This document shows, one piece after another, positions 7,906 to 16,966 of a stretch of 64,000 nucleotides of DNA. The notes under the pieces are model-generated. The model did not search any database. It had not been told where the DNA came from and saw only the letters and a program-made list of their open reading frames with translations. Origin of the DNA: Brucellaceae bacterium (GTDB taxonomy: Bacteria > Pseudomonadota > Alphaproteobacteria > Rhizobiales > Rhizobiaceae). Position numbers and translations under genes: made by a program. Within the stretch, counting starts at the first letter, position 1. Every line of letters starts with the position of its first letter. The stretch spans positions 18,693-82,692 of the forward strand of contig JACKJW010000011.1 in assembly GCA_020637755.1 (NCBI GenBank). The letters are read 5' to 3'.

Positions 7906-8306
7906 TGCGCCGCGCCGCCGCCCTGCTTGTCCCGGCGGCGCTCGCGCTCGCCTCCTGCCAGAGCAACCCGGTCGCGGTTCGCCAGCCCGCTCCGGTCAGC
8001 AATTCGGCGGCCATCGCGCTGCTGCAAACGGTCAATGCCGAGGCGCAGGCCTGCTGGATGAAGTCAAAGGACGCCGGGTTCCGCGCCTACCGCGTCATTC
8101 CGGAACTGGATACCCGCATCGGTAAGCCGCGCATCCTCGTGGTTTCGGCCAAGGCCGCACAGGGCCTGCCGCAATATGTGATCGAGGCTTCCGGCACACC
8201 GCCGCGCCTTGCCACCTACGGCCCGCTGGCTTCCCAGCCGATTTCCGCCCGCATCAATTCCGACGTTTCCCGCTGGGCCACCGGCGGCAAGGGCTGCAAG
8301 GCCTGA
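7905..8306 (+). CDS. Predicted small lipoprotein between purQ and purL
   Basis: A 133-residue protein with a lipoprotein signal: MRR, a hydrophobic stretch and lipobox LASC with Cys18 as lipidation site. The mature part contains P-V-S-N-S-A-A-I-A-L-L-Q, a Cys-Trp pair and a second cysteine near the C-terminus (K-G-C-K-A). It has no recognised enzyme motif; its likely place is the periplasmic face of a membrane. It is fused into the purine operon by a 1-base overlap with purQ (TGATG) and lies 20 bases before purL, so it must be co-expressed. A purine-related function is not supported by the sequence. Confidence 0.8.
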   Translation: MRRAAALLVPAALALASCQSNPVAVRQPAPVSNSAAIALLQTVNAEAQACWMKSKDAGFRAYRVIPELDTRIGKPRILVVSAKAAQGLPQYVIEASGTPPRLATYGPLASQPISARINSDVSRWATGGKGCKA

Positions 8307-8326
8307 CACTTGCCCACAGGACGACC

Positions 8327-10561
<2,235 letters not shown>

Positions 10562-10572
10562 GGAGACGAGCC

Positions 10573-10803
10573 ATGCCGATGGATGCCGGCGAGATCAAGA
10601 AGCTGATTCTGGAAGCCATTCCGGACGCAACGGTCACCATCCGTGACCTCGCCGGTGACGGCGACCACTACGCAGCCGAAGTCGTATCGGCAAGTTTCAA
10701 GGGCAAGTCCCGCGTCCAGCAGCACCAGATGGTCTATGAGGCGCTCAAGGGCAACATGGGCGGCGTGCTGCATGCACTCGCCCTGCAAACGTCGGCGGAG
10801 TAG
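10573..10803 (+). CDS. bolA: BolA-family protein
   Basis: A 76-residue BolA/IbaG-like protein, which with a monothiol glutaredoxin forms [2Fe-2S]-bridged complexes in iron-sulfur trafficking. Visible are the G-D-G-D-H-Y-A-A-E-V-V-S strand, F-K-G-K-S-R-V-Q-Q-H-Q-M-V-Y-E-A-L helix-turn and the conserved His in the V-x-x-H segment. It lies 11 bases after purL, the usual Hyphomicrobiales order, but its partner grxD is 1.5 kb further on, past inserted genes. Confidence 0.92.
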   Translation: MPMDAGEIKKLILEAIPDATVTIRDLAGDGDHYAAEVVSASFKGKSRVQQHQMVYEALKGNMGGVLHALALQTSAE

Positions 10804-10808
10804 CATCG

Positions 10809-11075
10809 ATGGCCAATATTCTCGGTGACATCATCGGGCAAGTCGTGGACAGCGCGCTCAATGAAATCCTGAAGAAACCGCGCCGGACCAACCGTACCCG
10901 CCGCCGCGCCGCGCGCGCCAAGGGCGTCACTGGCACCATTGCTTCCGAAATCGAAAAGCTGATCAAACCGGCGAAAAAGCAGACGAGCCGCAAGGCCACC
11001 GCCACGCGCCGCTCCAAGACAACCCAGCGCAAGACTCGGGCCAAGACGGCAACGACTCGCCGGACCAAGCGGTAG
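10809..11075 (+). CDS. Very basic small protein with Lys/Arg/Thr tail
   Basis: An 88-residue protein starting 5 bases after bolA. Residues 1-21 form a short hydrophobic amphipathic helix (I-L-G-D-I-I-G-Q-V-V). The rest is dominated by Arg, Lys and Thr, with repeats such as R-K-T/R-R-S-K-T-T-Q-R-K-T-R-A-K-T-A-T-T-R-R-T-K. The tail resembles histone H1-like or nucleic-acid-binding proteins by composition only. No family is recognised. The following 250 bases hold dispersed repeats. A chance frame in GC-rich DNA is less likely because of the tight spacing to bolA. Confidence 0.6.
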   Translation: MANILGDIIGQVVDSALNEILKKPRRTNRTRRRAARAKGVTGTIASEIEKLIKPAKKQTSRKATATRRSKTTQRKTRAKTATTRRTKR

Positions 11076-11087
11076 GGCTGCCCCCTC

Positions 11088-11281
11088 TCCGTCATTCCGG
11101 CGCATCCCAGCTCTGTCATTCCGGGCAAACTCCCCTTGCTCGTCGTCCCCGCCCGGTCCCTCCCTCGTCATCTTCGCCTGCCCCTTTCCTCGTCATCCTC
11201 GCCCTTGTGGCGAGGACCCAGTCCCTTCGGGCAATCACCCCTCTCCATCATTCCGGATCGCTTCGCATCCGGAATGACGGC
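11088..11281. repeat. Cluster of dispersed palindromic intergenic repeats
   Basis: Non-coding stretch with several partial copies of GTCATTCCGG/GTCATCCTCG units. A perfect palindrome has arms TCATTCCGGAT (11248-11258) and ATCCGGAATGA (11267-11277) around an 8-base loop. The unit GTCATCCTCGCC-TTGTGGCGAGGACCCAG also occurs. These units are common in alphaproteobacterial intergenic DNA. Confidence 0.65.
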
Positions 11282-11325
11282 GCGAATGGAATGGAAAATG
11301 ATCCGCTCATTGACGGCAGCCCCGG

Positions 11326-12153
11326 CTATCCCCCACTGACCGCAAGTATCGGACCTGCCTTGTCCTGTCCGCCAATCAATAGCTTGCTATTGGCTGCAAA
11401 CGCTGAGATCCCGCCATCAAGGAAAAGCGCGTCCGGGCAGCCGAACCCGTCGCGGAAGGCCCGCGCGAAGGCCCCAAGCGACACCGGCGACCGGCTGATG
11501 GCGAGTACCACCGTTCCGTCCGGCGTCACGCCCACGCCGTTGCGGATGTAGCGTGACGTGCCGTCGGGCAGGAATTTCGGATGGAGCGCTCCACCGATCA
11601 CCAGCATCGGGCCGGACTGGGTGGCCAGACGTACCGCCACACGCGCATCGTGGAAGGCCGCGCTTTCCATCACCCCGGCCTTGCCCTCGACCGTGATGAA
11701 GAACACGCCATTGGGTTTCAGGAAAAAATTGCCCGGCGCGTCCTCCATGTTGAGCGCGGCAACCTCGCGCCCCTCTTCCACATGCAGGCCGACCGGCGAC
11801 AGGTCCTCGTGATACATGCCCGCATTCATGGCAATGAGCGGCGCCTTGCCGGCAGAAGCCTCCGCAGCGAGGAAGCCAGCCAGCGAGCCGTATGGCGTCC
11901 CGTCCGGAGCGGAATGAACGAGCCGGATCGCAAAGCGCGCCGGATCGATCGCGCAGGCGAAATAGGCCGTCCCCTCATGCAGCACCTGGCGGCAGATGTC
12001 CGGCAAGGCCAGTTCCTCAGGCAACACCGGCTTGTCCTCGATCATGCTTTCCTCCCGCCGCAGCGTCCAGCTGAACCACGCCGCGCCCGCCACCGCGGCT
12101 GCCAGCACCGTCAGCGTGACCATGCGCCATGCCCCCGCCGGTTTTGCCACCAT
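11326..12153 (-). CDS. Phosphodiester glycosidase family (DUF2233/NAGPA-like) protein
   Basis: A 275-residue membrane-anchored or secreted protein with one hydrophobic segment at about 10-28. The body matches the DUF2233/NAGPA (phosphodiester glycosidase) family: M-N-A-G-M-Y-H, G-L-H-V-E-E-G-R, K-P-N-G-V-F-F-I, Q-S-G-P-M-L-V-I-G-G, R-N-G-V-G-V-T-P-D-G and the C-terminal F-L-D-G-G-I-S-A-F. The family hydrolyses phosphodiester-linked sugars, for example in capsule or wall polymers; the substrate here is unknown. It runs against bolA and grxD and is probably an insertion between them. The ATG at 12153 is the only good start before the membrane segment. Confidence 0.87.
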   Translation of the reverse strand: MVAKPAGAWRMVTLTVLAAAVAGAAWFSWTLRREESMIEDKPVLPEELALPDICRQVLHEGTAYFACAIDPARFAIRLVHSAPDGTPYGSLAGFLAAEASAGKAPLIAMNAGMYHEDLSPVGLHVEEGREVAALNMEDAPGNFFLKPNGVFFITVEGKAGVMESAAFHDARVAVRLATQSGPMLVIGGALHPKFLPDGTSRYIRNGVGVTPDGTVVLAISRSPVSLGAFARAFRDGFGCPDALFLDGGISAFAANSKLLIGGQDKAGPILAVSGG

Positions 12154-12265
12154 GCCGAACGTCCCTTTCCTCTGCCACCTTGTGTTGGCAGACGCGGCGC
12201 GCTATCTCAAGGGCAAGCGAAACTCCGGGCCTTGAACCCGCAGCACGTATAAAGGATTTCCTCCC

Positions 12266-12601
12266 ATGAGCGATATCAACAGCGTCATCGACGGCGAAGT
12301 GAAGGGCAACGACGTGGTTCTCTTCATGAAGGGCACGCCCGGCTTTCCGCAATGCGGCTTTTCCGGCCAGGTCGTGCAGATTCTCGATTATCTCGGCGTC
12401 GGCTACAAGGGCATCAACGTGCTCGCCTCCGACGAGATGCGCCAGGGCATCAAGGACTATTCCAACTGGCCGACCATTCCGCAGCTTTATGTGAAGGGCG
12501 AATTCGTCGGCGGCTGCGATATCGTGCGCGAAATGTTCCAGGCCGGTGAATTGCAGGGATTCCTGTCCGAAAAGGGCATTGCCACCACTTCGGCCGCCTG
12601 A
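12266..12601 (+). CDS. grxD: Monothiol glutaredoxin, Grx4/Grx5 type
   Basis: A 111-residue monothiol glutaredoxin with the active site CGFS (Cys30) in G-F-P-Q-C-G-F-S, the W-P-T-I-P-Q-L-Y-V-K-G-E-F glutathione-binding strand and G-G-C-D-I. It carries and delivers [2Fe-2S] clusters and pairs with BolA. A strong terminator follows 29 bases downstream, so it is probably a single-gene unit. Confidence 0.96.
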   Translation: MSDINSVIDGEVKGNDVVLFMKGTPGFPQCGFSGQVVQILDYLGVGYKGINVLASDEMRQGIKDYSNWPTIPQLYVKGEFVGGCDIVREMFQAGELQGFLSEKGIATTSAA

Positions 12602-12630
12602 CCGCAACACCGGCAGTTTCCGGTTTCATG

Positions 12631-12659
12631 GACGCGCCGTCAGGCGCGTCTTTTCTTTT
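12631..12659 (+). terminator. Rho-independent terminator of grxD
   Basis: Arms GACGCGCC (12631-12638) and GGCGCGTC (12643-12650) around GTCA, then TTTTCTTTT. Because of this hairpin an in-frame ATG at 12628 cannot be the start of the next gene. Confidence 0.92.
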
Positions 12660-12672
12660 CGGGGTACCATCG

Positions 12673-13911
12673 ATGCAATCAGAACGGACGGACTGGACCG
12701 GACCGGTCTCCAAGGCCGAATTTGTGGCGGTCATGGCGCTGCTCATGGCACTGAACGCACTCGCCATCGACATCATGCTGCCGGGCATGAGCCAGATCGG
12801 TGCCGCGCTGGGCGTGGCCGACGAAAACACGCGCCAATATGTCATCACCGCCTACCTGCTGGGCTTCGGCGTCATGCAGATCCTGTTCGGCCCCCTGTCC
12901 GACCGCTTTGGCCGCAAGCTGCCGCTGCTGGCCGGTATCTCCGTCTACGTGGCGGGCGCCTTTGCGGCTGCCTTCGCGCCTGATTTCGAGACGCTGCTGT
13001 TCTTCCGACTGATCCAGGGCGCCGGGGCTGCCGCCACCCGTGTGCTGACCATCGCCATGGTGCGCGATGTGGCGGGCGGCCGCGCCATGGCCGAAATCAT
13101 GTCGCTCGTGATGATGGTCTTCATGGCCATGCCGGTTGTCGCGCCCGCCCTCGGCCAGGCCATCCTGCTTGCCTTCAACTGGCACTGGATTTTTGTTTTC
13201 ATGGCCGCCGGTGGCCTTGGCGCCATGGCATGGATGGGATTGCGCATTCCCGAAACGCTTGCGCCCGAAAACCGCAGGAGTTTTTCGGCCACGGTGATCG
13301 CCGAAGGGTTTCGTGCCGTCCTCACCAACCGGCTGTCGCTTTGGTATACGCTCGCCACCGCATCGATCTTTGCCGCGCTCTTCGGCTTCATCAATACCGC
13401 CCAGCAGATCTATGTCGGCATCTACGGGCTCGGGAACATGTTCCCGCTGGTCTTTGCCGGCGTCGCAGGCACCATGTCGGTCTTCTCCTTCCTGAATGCG
13501 CGGATCGTCCACCGCTACGGCATGCGCCGGGTCTCTCACGCCGCCCTCCTCGTCTTCATCGCGGCGAGCAGCCTCATCTGGGTCCTGTCACTGTCCGGCA
13601 CGGTGCCGCTTGCCTTGTTCCTGGCGCTCTTCACCATTGCCATGTGCGCCTTCGGCATGATGACTCCGAATTTTGCCGCCATCGCCATGGAACCGCTCGG
13701 CCGCATGGCCGGTGTCGCCTCTTCCGTTCAGGGCTTCATGCAAACGGTCGCCGGCGCGCTGCTGGGCGCCGCCATCGGCCAGACCTTCGACGGAACGGTC
13801 ACGCCGGTCATGGCAAGCTTCGCGCTTGTCTCGGCGGCAAGCCTCGTCTTTGTGCTGGTGGCCGAAAAGGGCCGGCTGTTCACCAATCCCGGTGCGCACC
13901 ACGCCGTCTGA
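12673..13911 (+). CDS. MFS drug exporter, Bcr/CflA family
   Basis: A 412-residue twelve-helix major facilitator of the Bcr/CflA (DHA1) drug:H+ antiporter subfamily in the inner membrane. Visible are the first helix with A-L-N-A-L-A-I-D-I-M-L-P-G-M, motif A between helices 2 and 3 (G-P-L-S-D-R-F-G-R-K), R-x-x-Q-G-A-G-A-A in helix 4 and the paired half. The ATG at 12673 was chosen because the upstream in-frame ATG lies within the grxD terminator. The exported compound is unknown. It lies directly before the bufferin operon, separated by 150 bases. Confidence 0.9.
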   Translation: MQSERTDWTGPVSKAEFVAVMALLMALNALAIDIMLPGMSQIGAALGVADENTRQYVITAYLLGFGVMQILFGPLSDRFGRKLPLLAGISVYVAGAFAAAFAPDFETLLFFRLIQGAGAAATRVLTIAMVRDVAGGRAMAEIMSLVMMVFMAMPVVAPALGQAILLAFNWHWIFVFMAAGGLGAMAWMGLRIPETLAPENRRSFSATVIAEGFRAVLTNRLSLWYTLATASIFAALFGFINTAQQIYVGIYGLGNMFPLVFAGVAGTMSVFSFLNARIVHRYGMRRVSHAALLVFIAASSLIWVLSLSGTVPLALFLALFTIAMCAFGMMTPNFAAIAMEPLGRMAGVASSVQGFMQTVAGALLGAAIGQTFDGTVTPVMASFALVSAASLVFVLVAEKGRLFTNPGAHHAV

Positions 13912-13994
13912 CCGCTGAACGCGCCAGTCTCGCGCTCATCACAATTTCCGTTCAACCGGGCACACGGTTTTCTCACGGCCTTGTCATTTCCCAT

Positions 13995-14009
13995 TGAACG
14001 GTCTGTTCA
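13995..14009. promoter_or_regulatory. Inverted repeat upstream of the bufferin operon
   Basis: TGAAC-N5-GTTCA lies 55 bases before the BufA2 start, inside the only non-coding stretch (13912-14063) that can hold the operon promoter. The short dyad may be an operator or chance. Confidence 0.3.
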
Positions 14010-14063
14010 GCCAGATGAGGGTGTACGCAACATCGCGTTCCACCGACTGATGGGAGATCCACC

Positions 14064-14327
14064 ATGAAGCATATCGGCAAATCCGGCGCAGCACTTGCCG
14101 CCGCCGCCTTCACTTTCGCCATCGCAGGCATTGCCCCGCTCACCACCGCCCCGGCCCATGCCGAAGACGCGGTGAAGTGCGCCGGCGTCAACTCCTGCAA
14201 GGGCCACGGCGAATGCGCCTCGGCCTCCAACTCCTGCAAGGGCCAGAACTCCTGCAAGGGCCAGGGCTTCCTCTCGCTCACCAAGGCCGAGTGCGATGCC
14301 AAGGGCGGCAAGGTGATCGAAGGCTGA
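14064..14327 (+). CDS. bufA2: BufA2-type periplasmic bufferin (cysteine-rich RiPP precursor)
   Basis: An 87-residue precursor of the bufferin group of ribosomally made, modified peptides that bind copper in the periplasm. Residues 1-33 are a cleavable Sec signal ending in A-P-A-H-A. The mature part has six cysteines (39, 45, 51, 58, 64, 77) and three N-S-C-K-G units, then F-L-S-L-T-K-A-E-C-D-A-K-G-G-K. The pattern V-K-C-A-G-V-N-S-C-K-G is typical of BufA2 proteins. The start has a GGGAGA site at 14051-14056. It is followed by the MNIO maturase and the DUF2063 partner, the known bufABC arrangement. In characterised bufferins cysteines are turned into thiooxazoles; which cysteines are modified here is unknown. 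Confidence 0.9.
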   Translation: MKHIGKSGAALAAAAFTFAIAGIAPLTTAPAHAEDAVKCAGVNSCKGHGECASASNSCKGQNSCKGQGFLSLTKAECDAKGGKVIEG

Positions 14328-14340
14328 TCGCGAACCACCC

Positions 14341-14372
14341 GTGCGGGCGGGAAGCGCACCTTTCGCCCGCAC
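14341..14372 (+). promoter_or_regulatory. Stable intergenic hairpin between bufA2 and the maturase gene
   Basis: Arms GTGCGGGCG (14341-14349) and CGCCCGCAC (14364-14372) pair perfectly. The hairpin is followed by GTTTC, only a weak U tract, so it is better read as a partial terminator or mRNA-stabilising stem that raises precursor over maturase than as a full terminator. Confidence 0.65.
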
Positions 14373-14394
14373 GTTTCATCCTGGGGAGAGCAGA

Positions 14395-15309
14395 ATGAAC
14401 CGCACCGCCAGCCGCCCGCCCTTCCTCGGCTACGGCCTCGGCCTCAGGCCGCAGCATTATGGCGAAATCCTTGACGGCAACCCCGCCCCGGACCGGGACC
14501 TGGACTGGGCCGTCGACTGGTTCGAGATCATCTCGGAAAACTACATCGGACGCGGCGGCCAGCCCCTGCGCATGCTGGACCGCGTCGCCGAACGCTACCC
14601 GCTGGTCATGCATGGTGTCTCGCTGTCCATCGCTTCCACTGCCCCGCTCGACATGGATTATCTCGCCGGGCTGAAAACCCTCGCAGAACGGGTCAATCCG
14701 CACTGGATATCCGACCACCTGTGCTGGACCGGCGTCCACGGCGTCAACCTGCACGACCTGCTCCCCGTTCCGTACACCGAGGAGGCTCTGGCCCATGTCG
14801 TGGAGCGCATTTCCCGCGTGCAGGATTATCTTGGCCGGCAGATCGCCATCGAGAATGTCTCCTCCTACATCACCTACGCCGCCAGCGAGATGAGCGAATG
14901 GAATTTTGTGGCCGAAATGGCCAGGCGCGCCGATTGTCTGCTGCTGCTTGATGTCAACAACGTCTTCGTTTCGGGCGAAAACCACGCCTTTGACGGCGCC
15001 ACCTTCATCGATGCCATCCCCGTGGAGCGCGTGGTGCAGTTCCATCTGGCCGGCCATTCCGAGGGCAACGGCCATCTCATCGATACCCACGACCAGCCGG
15101 TCTGCGATGAGGTTTTCGGCCTTTACGCCAAGGCGCTCGAACGGTTCGGCCCGGTGTCCACCATGATCGAGCGCGACGGCAATATCCCGCCGCTGGCCGA
15201 ACTGGTCGGCGAACTGGATCGCGCCCGTGCCATCGCGCAGTCGGTCCTTGGCAGCGCCGCCACCCCGGGCGCAGCCACCTCGCGGGCTGCCAAGGCGAAT
15301 GCCGCATGA
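14395..15309 (+). CDS. bufB: MNIO-family (DUF692) bufferin maturase
   Basis: A 304-residue multinuclear non-heme iron-dependent oxidase (MNIO, formerly DUF692), a TIM-barrel relative of MbnB that oxidises cysteines of the precursor peptide. Visible are G-Y-G-L-G-L-R near the N-terminus, W-F-E-I-I-S-E-N, M-H-G-V-S-L-S-I, I-S-D-H-L-C-W, I-E-N-V-S-S-Y, L-L-D-V-N-N-V-F-V-S, H-L-A-G-H, and D-T-H-D-Q-P-V, which hold the iron ligands. The ATG at 14395 has GGGGAGAG upstream; 14341 is inside the hairpin and rejected. It overlaps the next gene by ATGA. Action is cytosolic, before export of the peptide. The gene name follows the bufferin literature. Confidence 0.92.
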   Translation: MNRTASRPPFLGYGLGLRPQHYGEILDGNPAPDRDLDWAVDWFEIISENYIGRGGQPLRMLDRVAERYPLVMHGVSLSIASTAPLDMDYLAGLKTLAERVNPHWISDHLCWTGVHGVNLHDLLPVPYTEEALAHVVERISRVQDYLGRQIAIENVSSYITYAASEMSEWNFVAEMARRADCLLLLDVNNVFVSGENHAFDGATFIDAIPVERVVQFHLAGHSEGNGHLIDTHDQPVCDEVFGLYAKALERFGPVSTMIERDGNIPPLAELVGELDRARAIAQSVLGSAATPGAATSRAAKANAA

Positions 15310-16103
15310 GCGTCCTCAGCCTCGCCGAAATCCAGCAGCGCATGCAGGAGGCAATCCTTGCCGCCTCCCCGTCCGATAACGCCATCGGGCTGATCGCCCG
15401 GCCAGCCACCGGATCGGCGGAAACCCGGCTGGAAACCTACCGTTCCGCCTATCGCATTCGTCTCCTTGCAATCCTGCGCGAGGATTTCGATGCGCTGCAC
15501 GAATTTCTGGGGGACACGGATTTCGACATGCTCGCTGCCGCCTATCTGGAGGCGCATCCCTCGCACACGCCCGATGCCCGCTGGTTCGGTGACGGTCTCG
15601 CCGCCTTTGCCGCGAGCGCAACACCCTTCGCCGCCCATCCCGTCATCGCGGAACTGGCAGCCCTGCAATGGGCATTGGGCAAGGCCTTCGACGCCCACGA
15701 CGCCCCGGCCGCCACGATTGATGACCTCGCCGCTGTGCCGGCGGACCACGCCGCGGAATTGGCTTTTGCGTTCCACCCCTGTGTCAGCATCCTGACCCGC
15801 ACCACCAACGCCGCAGAAATCCTCACCGCGCTACGCAGCGGCAGCGATCCGGTCGCGCCCGAGACGGTGGACGATGGCGCGCTCATCCTTGTCTGGCGGG
15901 CAGAAAGCCGGGCCCGTTACCGCGTGCTGGAGGCTGAAGAAGCCATGCTGGCGCGGGAGGCCGCGTCGGGTGCGTCCTTCGCCCTGCTCTGCGAGATGGC
16001 CGCCATGATGCGCGATGACGGAAACGCGGCCATGCGCGTGGCCGGTGTGCTGCGCACCTGGCTCGAAAGCGGCATCGTTTCGGAACTGCGCGTTCAGTCC
16101 TGA
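15306..16103 (+). CDS. bufC: DUF2063 (HvfC/BufC) partner of the MNIO maturase
   Basis: A 265-residue protein with the HvfC/BufC N-terminal (DUF2063) domain: L-A-E-I-Q-Q-R-M-Q, R-L-x-T-Y-R-S-A-Y-R-I-R-L, E-D-F-D-A-L and A-A-Y-L-E-A-H-P-S-H are typical. In related pathways it acts as the recognition partner that presents the precursor to the MNIO enzyme. It is coupled to the maturase by ATGA. Its last ten bases overlap the end of the convergent ttcA gene, which marks the end of the operon. A DoxX-like membrane gene, present in some bufferin operons, is absent. Confidence 0.88.
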   Translation: MSVLSLAEIQQRMQEAILAASPSDNAIGLIARPATGSAETRLETYRSAYRIRLLAILREDFDALHEFLGDTDFDMLAAAYLEAHPSHTPDARWFGDGLAAFAASATPFAAHPVIAELAALQWALGKAFDAHDAPAATIDDLAAVPADHAAELAFAFHPCVSILTRTTNAAEILTALRSGSDPVAPETVDDGALILVWRAESRARYRVLEAEEAMLAREAASGASFALLCEMAAMMRDDGNAAMRVAGVLRTWLESGIVSELRVQS

Positions 16104-16966
16104 GCGGGATCAGTCCCCAATCCGGCGGCAAGCCCGGCAAAATCGAACAATTTCCGGTCCAGCAGATGGCTCGGGCGCACATTGGTCAGCGCGCGGATCA
16201 TCGTGTCCTTGCGGCCCGGCATGCGCCGCTCGATATCGTCCAGCATCGCCTTCATGGCATTGCGCTGAAGCCCGTCCTGGCTGCCGCAGAGATTGCACGG
16301 GATGATCGGAAATTCGAGATGGCGCGCCAGCTTCTCCATGTCGGCTTCGGCACAGAAGGCCAGCGGGCGCAGCACTTCCACATCGCCCTCATCGTTCAGC
16401 AGCTTCGGTGGCATGGAAGCCAGCCGCCCGCCATGAAAGAGGTTCATGAAGAAGGTTTCGAGAATGTCCTCGCGGTGATGTCCGAGCACCAGCGCCGAAC
16501 ACCCCTCCTCGCGAGCCACCCGGTAGAGATGCCCGCGCCTGAGCCGTGAGCACAGCGAGCAATAGGTGGCGGTCTCCGGCAGCTTGTCCGTCACCACCGA
16601 ATAAGTGTCCTGGTGTTCAATGCGGTGCACGATACCGTTGGCACTCAGCCAGTCTGGCAGGATGTGCTTGGGAAAGCCCGGCTGACCCTGATCCAGATTG
16701 CAGGCGATGAGCTCGACCGGCAGCAGCCCCCGCCATTTCAGGTCGAGCAGCAGCGCCAGCAGGCCGAAACTGTCCTTGCCGCCGGAAAGCGCGACGAGCC
16801 AGCGCGCACCGGGGCGCACCATGCCATAGTCGTCCAGCGCCTGACGCGCCTGCCGCAACAGCCGCTTGCGCAGCTTGTTGAATTCGCCCGTGGCCTCCAC
16901 GCGCGCGAACAGCGGATGGCAGCCCGCCTCGTCGCCCGCATCGGTCAGGGACACGTGTTCGTTCAT
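16094..16966 (-). CDS. ttcA: tRNA 2-thiocytidine(32) synthetase TtcA
   Basis: A 290-residue PP-loop ATPase that thiolates cytidine 32 of tRNA using an iron-sulfur cluster. Visible are the PP-loop S-G-G-K-D-S (61-66), C-S-L-C (Cys136, Cys139) and C-N-L-C (Cys224, Cys227), and the L-G-H-H-R-E-D segment. Length is normal for TtcA. It overlaps the preceding methyltransferase gene by ATGA, so the two are coupled. Confidence 0.93.
   Translation of the reverse strand: MNEHVSLTDAGDEAGCHPLFARVEATGEFNKLRKRLLRQARQALDDYGMVRPGARWLVALSGGKDSFGLLALLLDLKWRGLLPVELIACNLDQGQPGFPKHILPDWLSANGIVHRIEHQDTYSVVTDKLPETATYCSLCSRLRRGHLYRVAREEGCSALVLGHHREDILETFFMNLFHGGRLASMPPKLLNDEGDVEVLRPLAFCAEADMEKLARHLEFPIIPCNLCGSQDGLQRNAMKAMLDDIERRMPGRKDTMIRALTNVRPSHLLDRKLFDFAGLAAGLGTDPAQD

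Noticed and set aside
12628..12672. Upstream ATG for the MFS exporter
   Set aside because: It lies in the stem of the grxD terminator.
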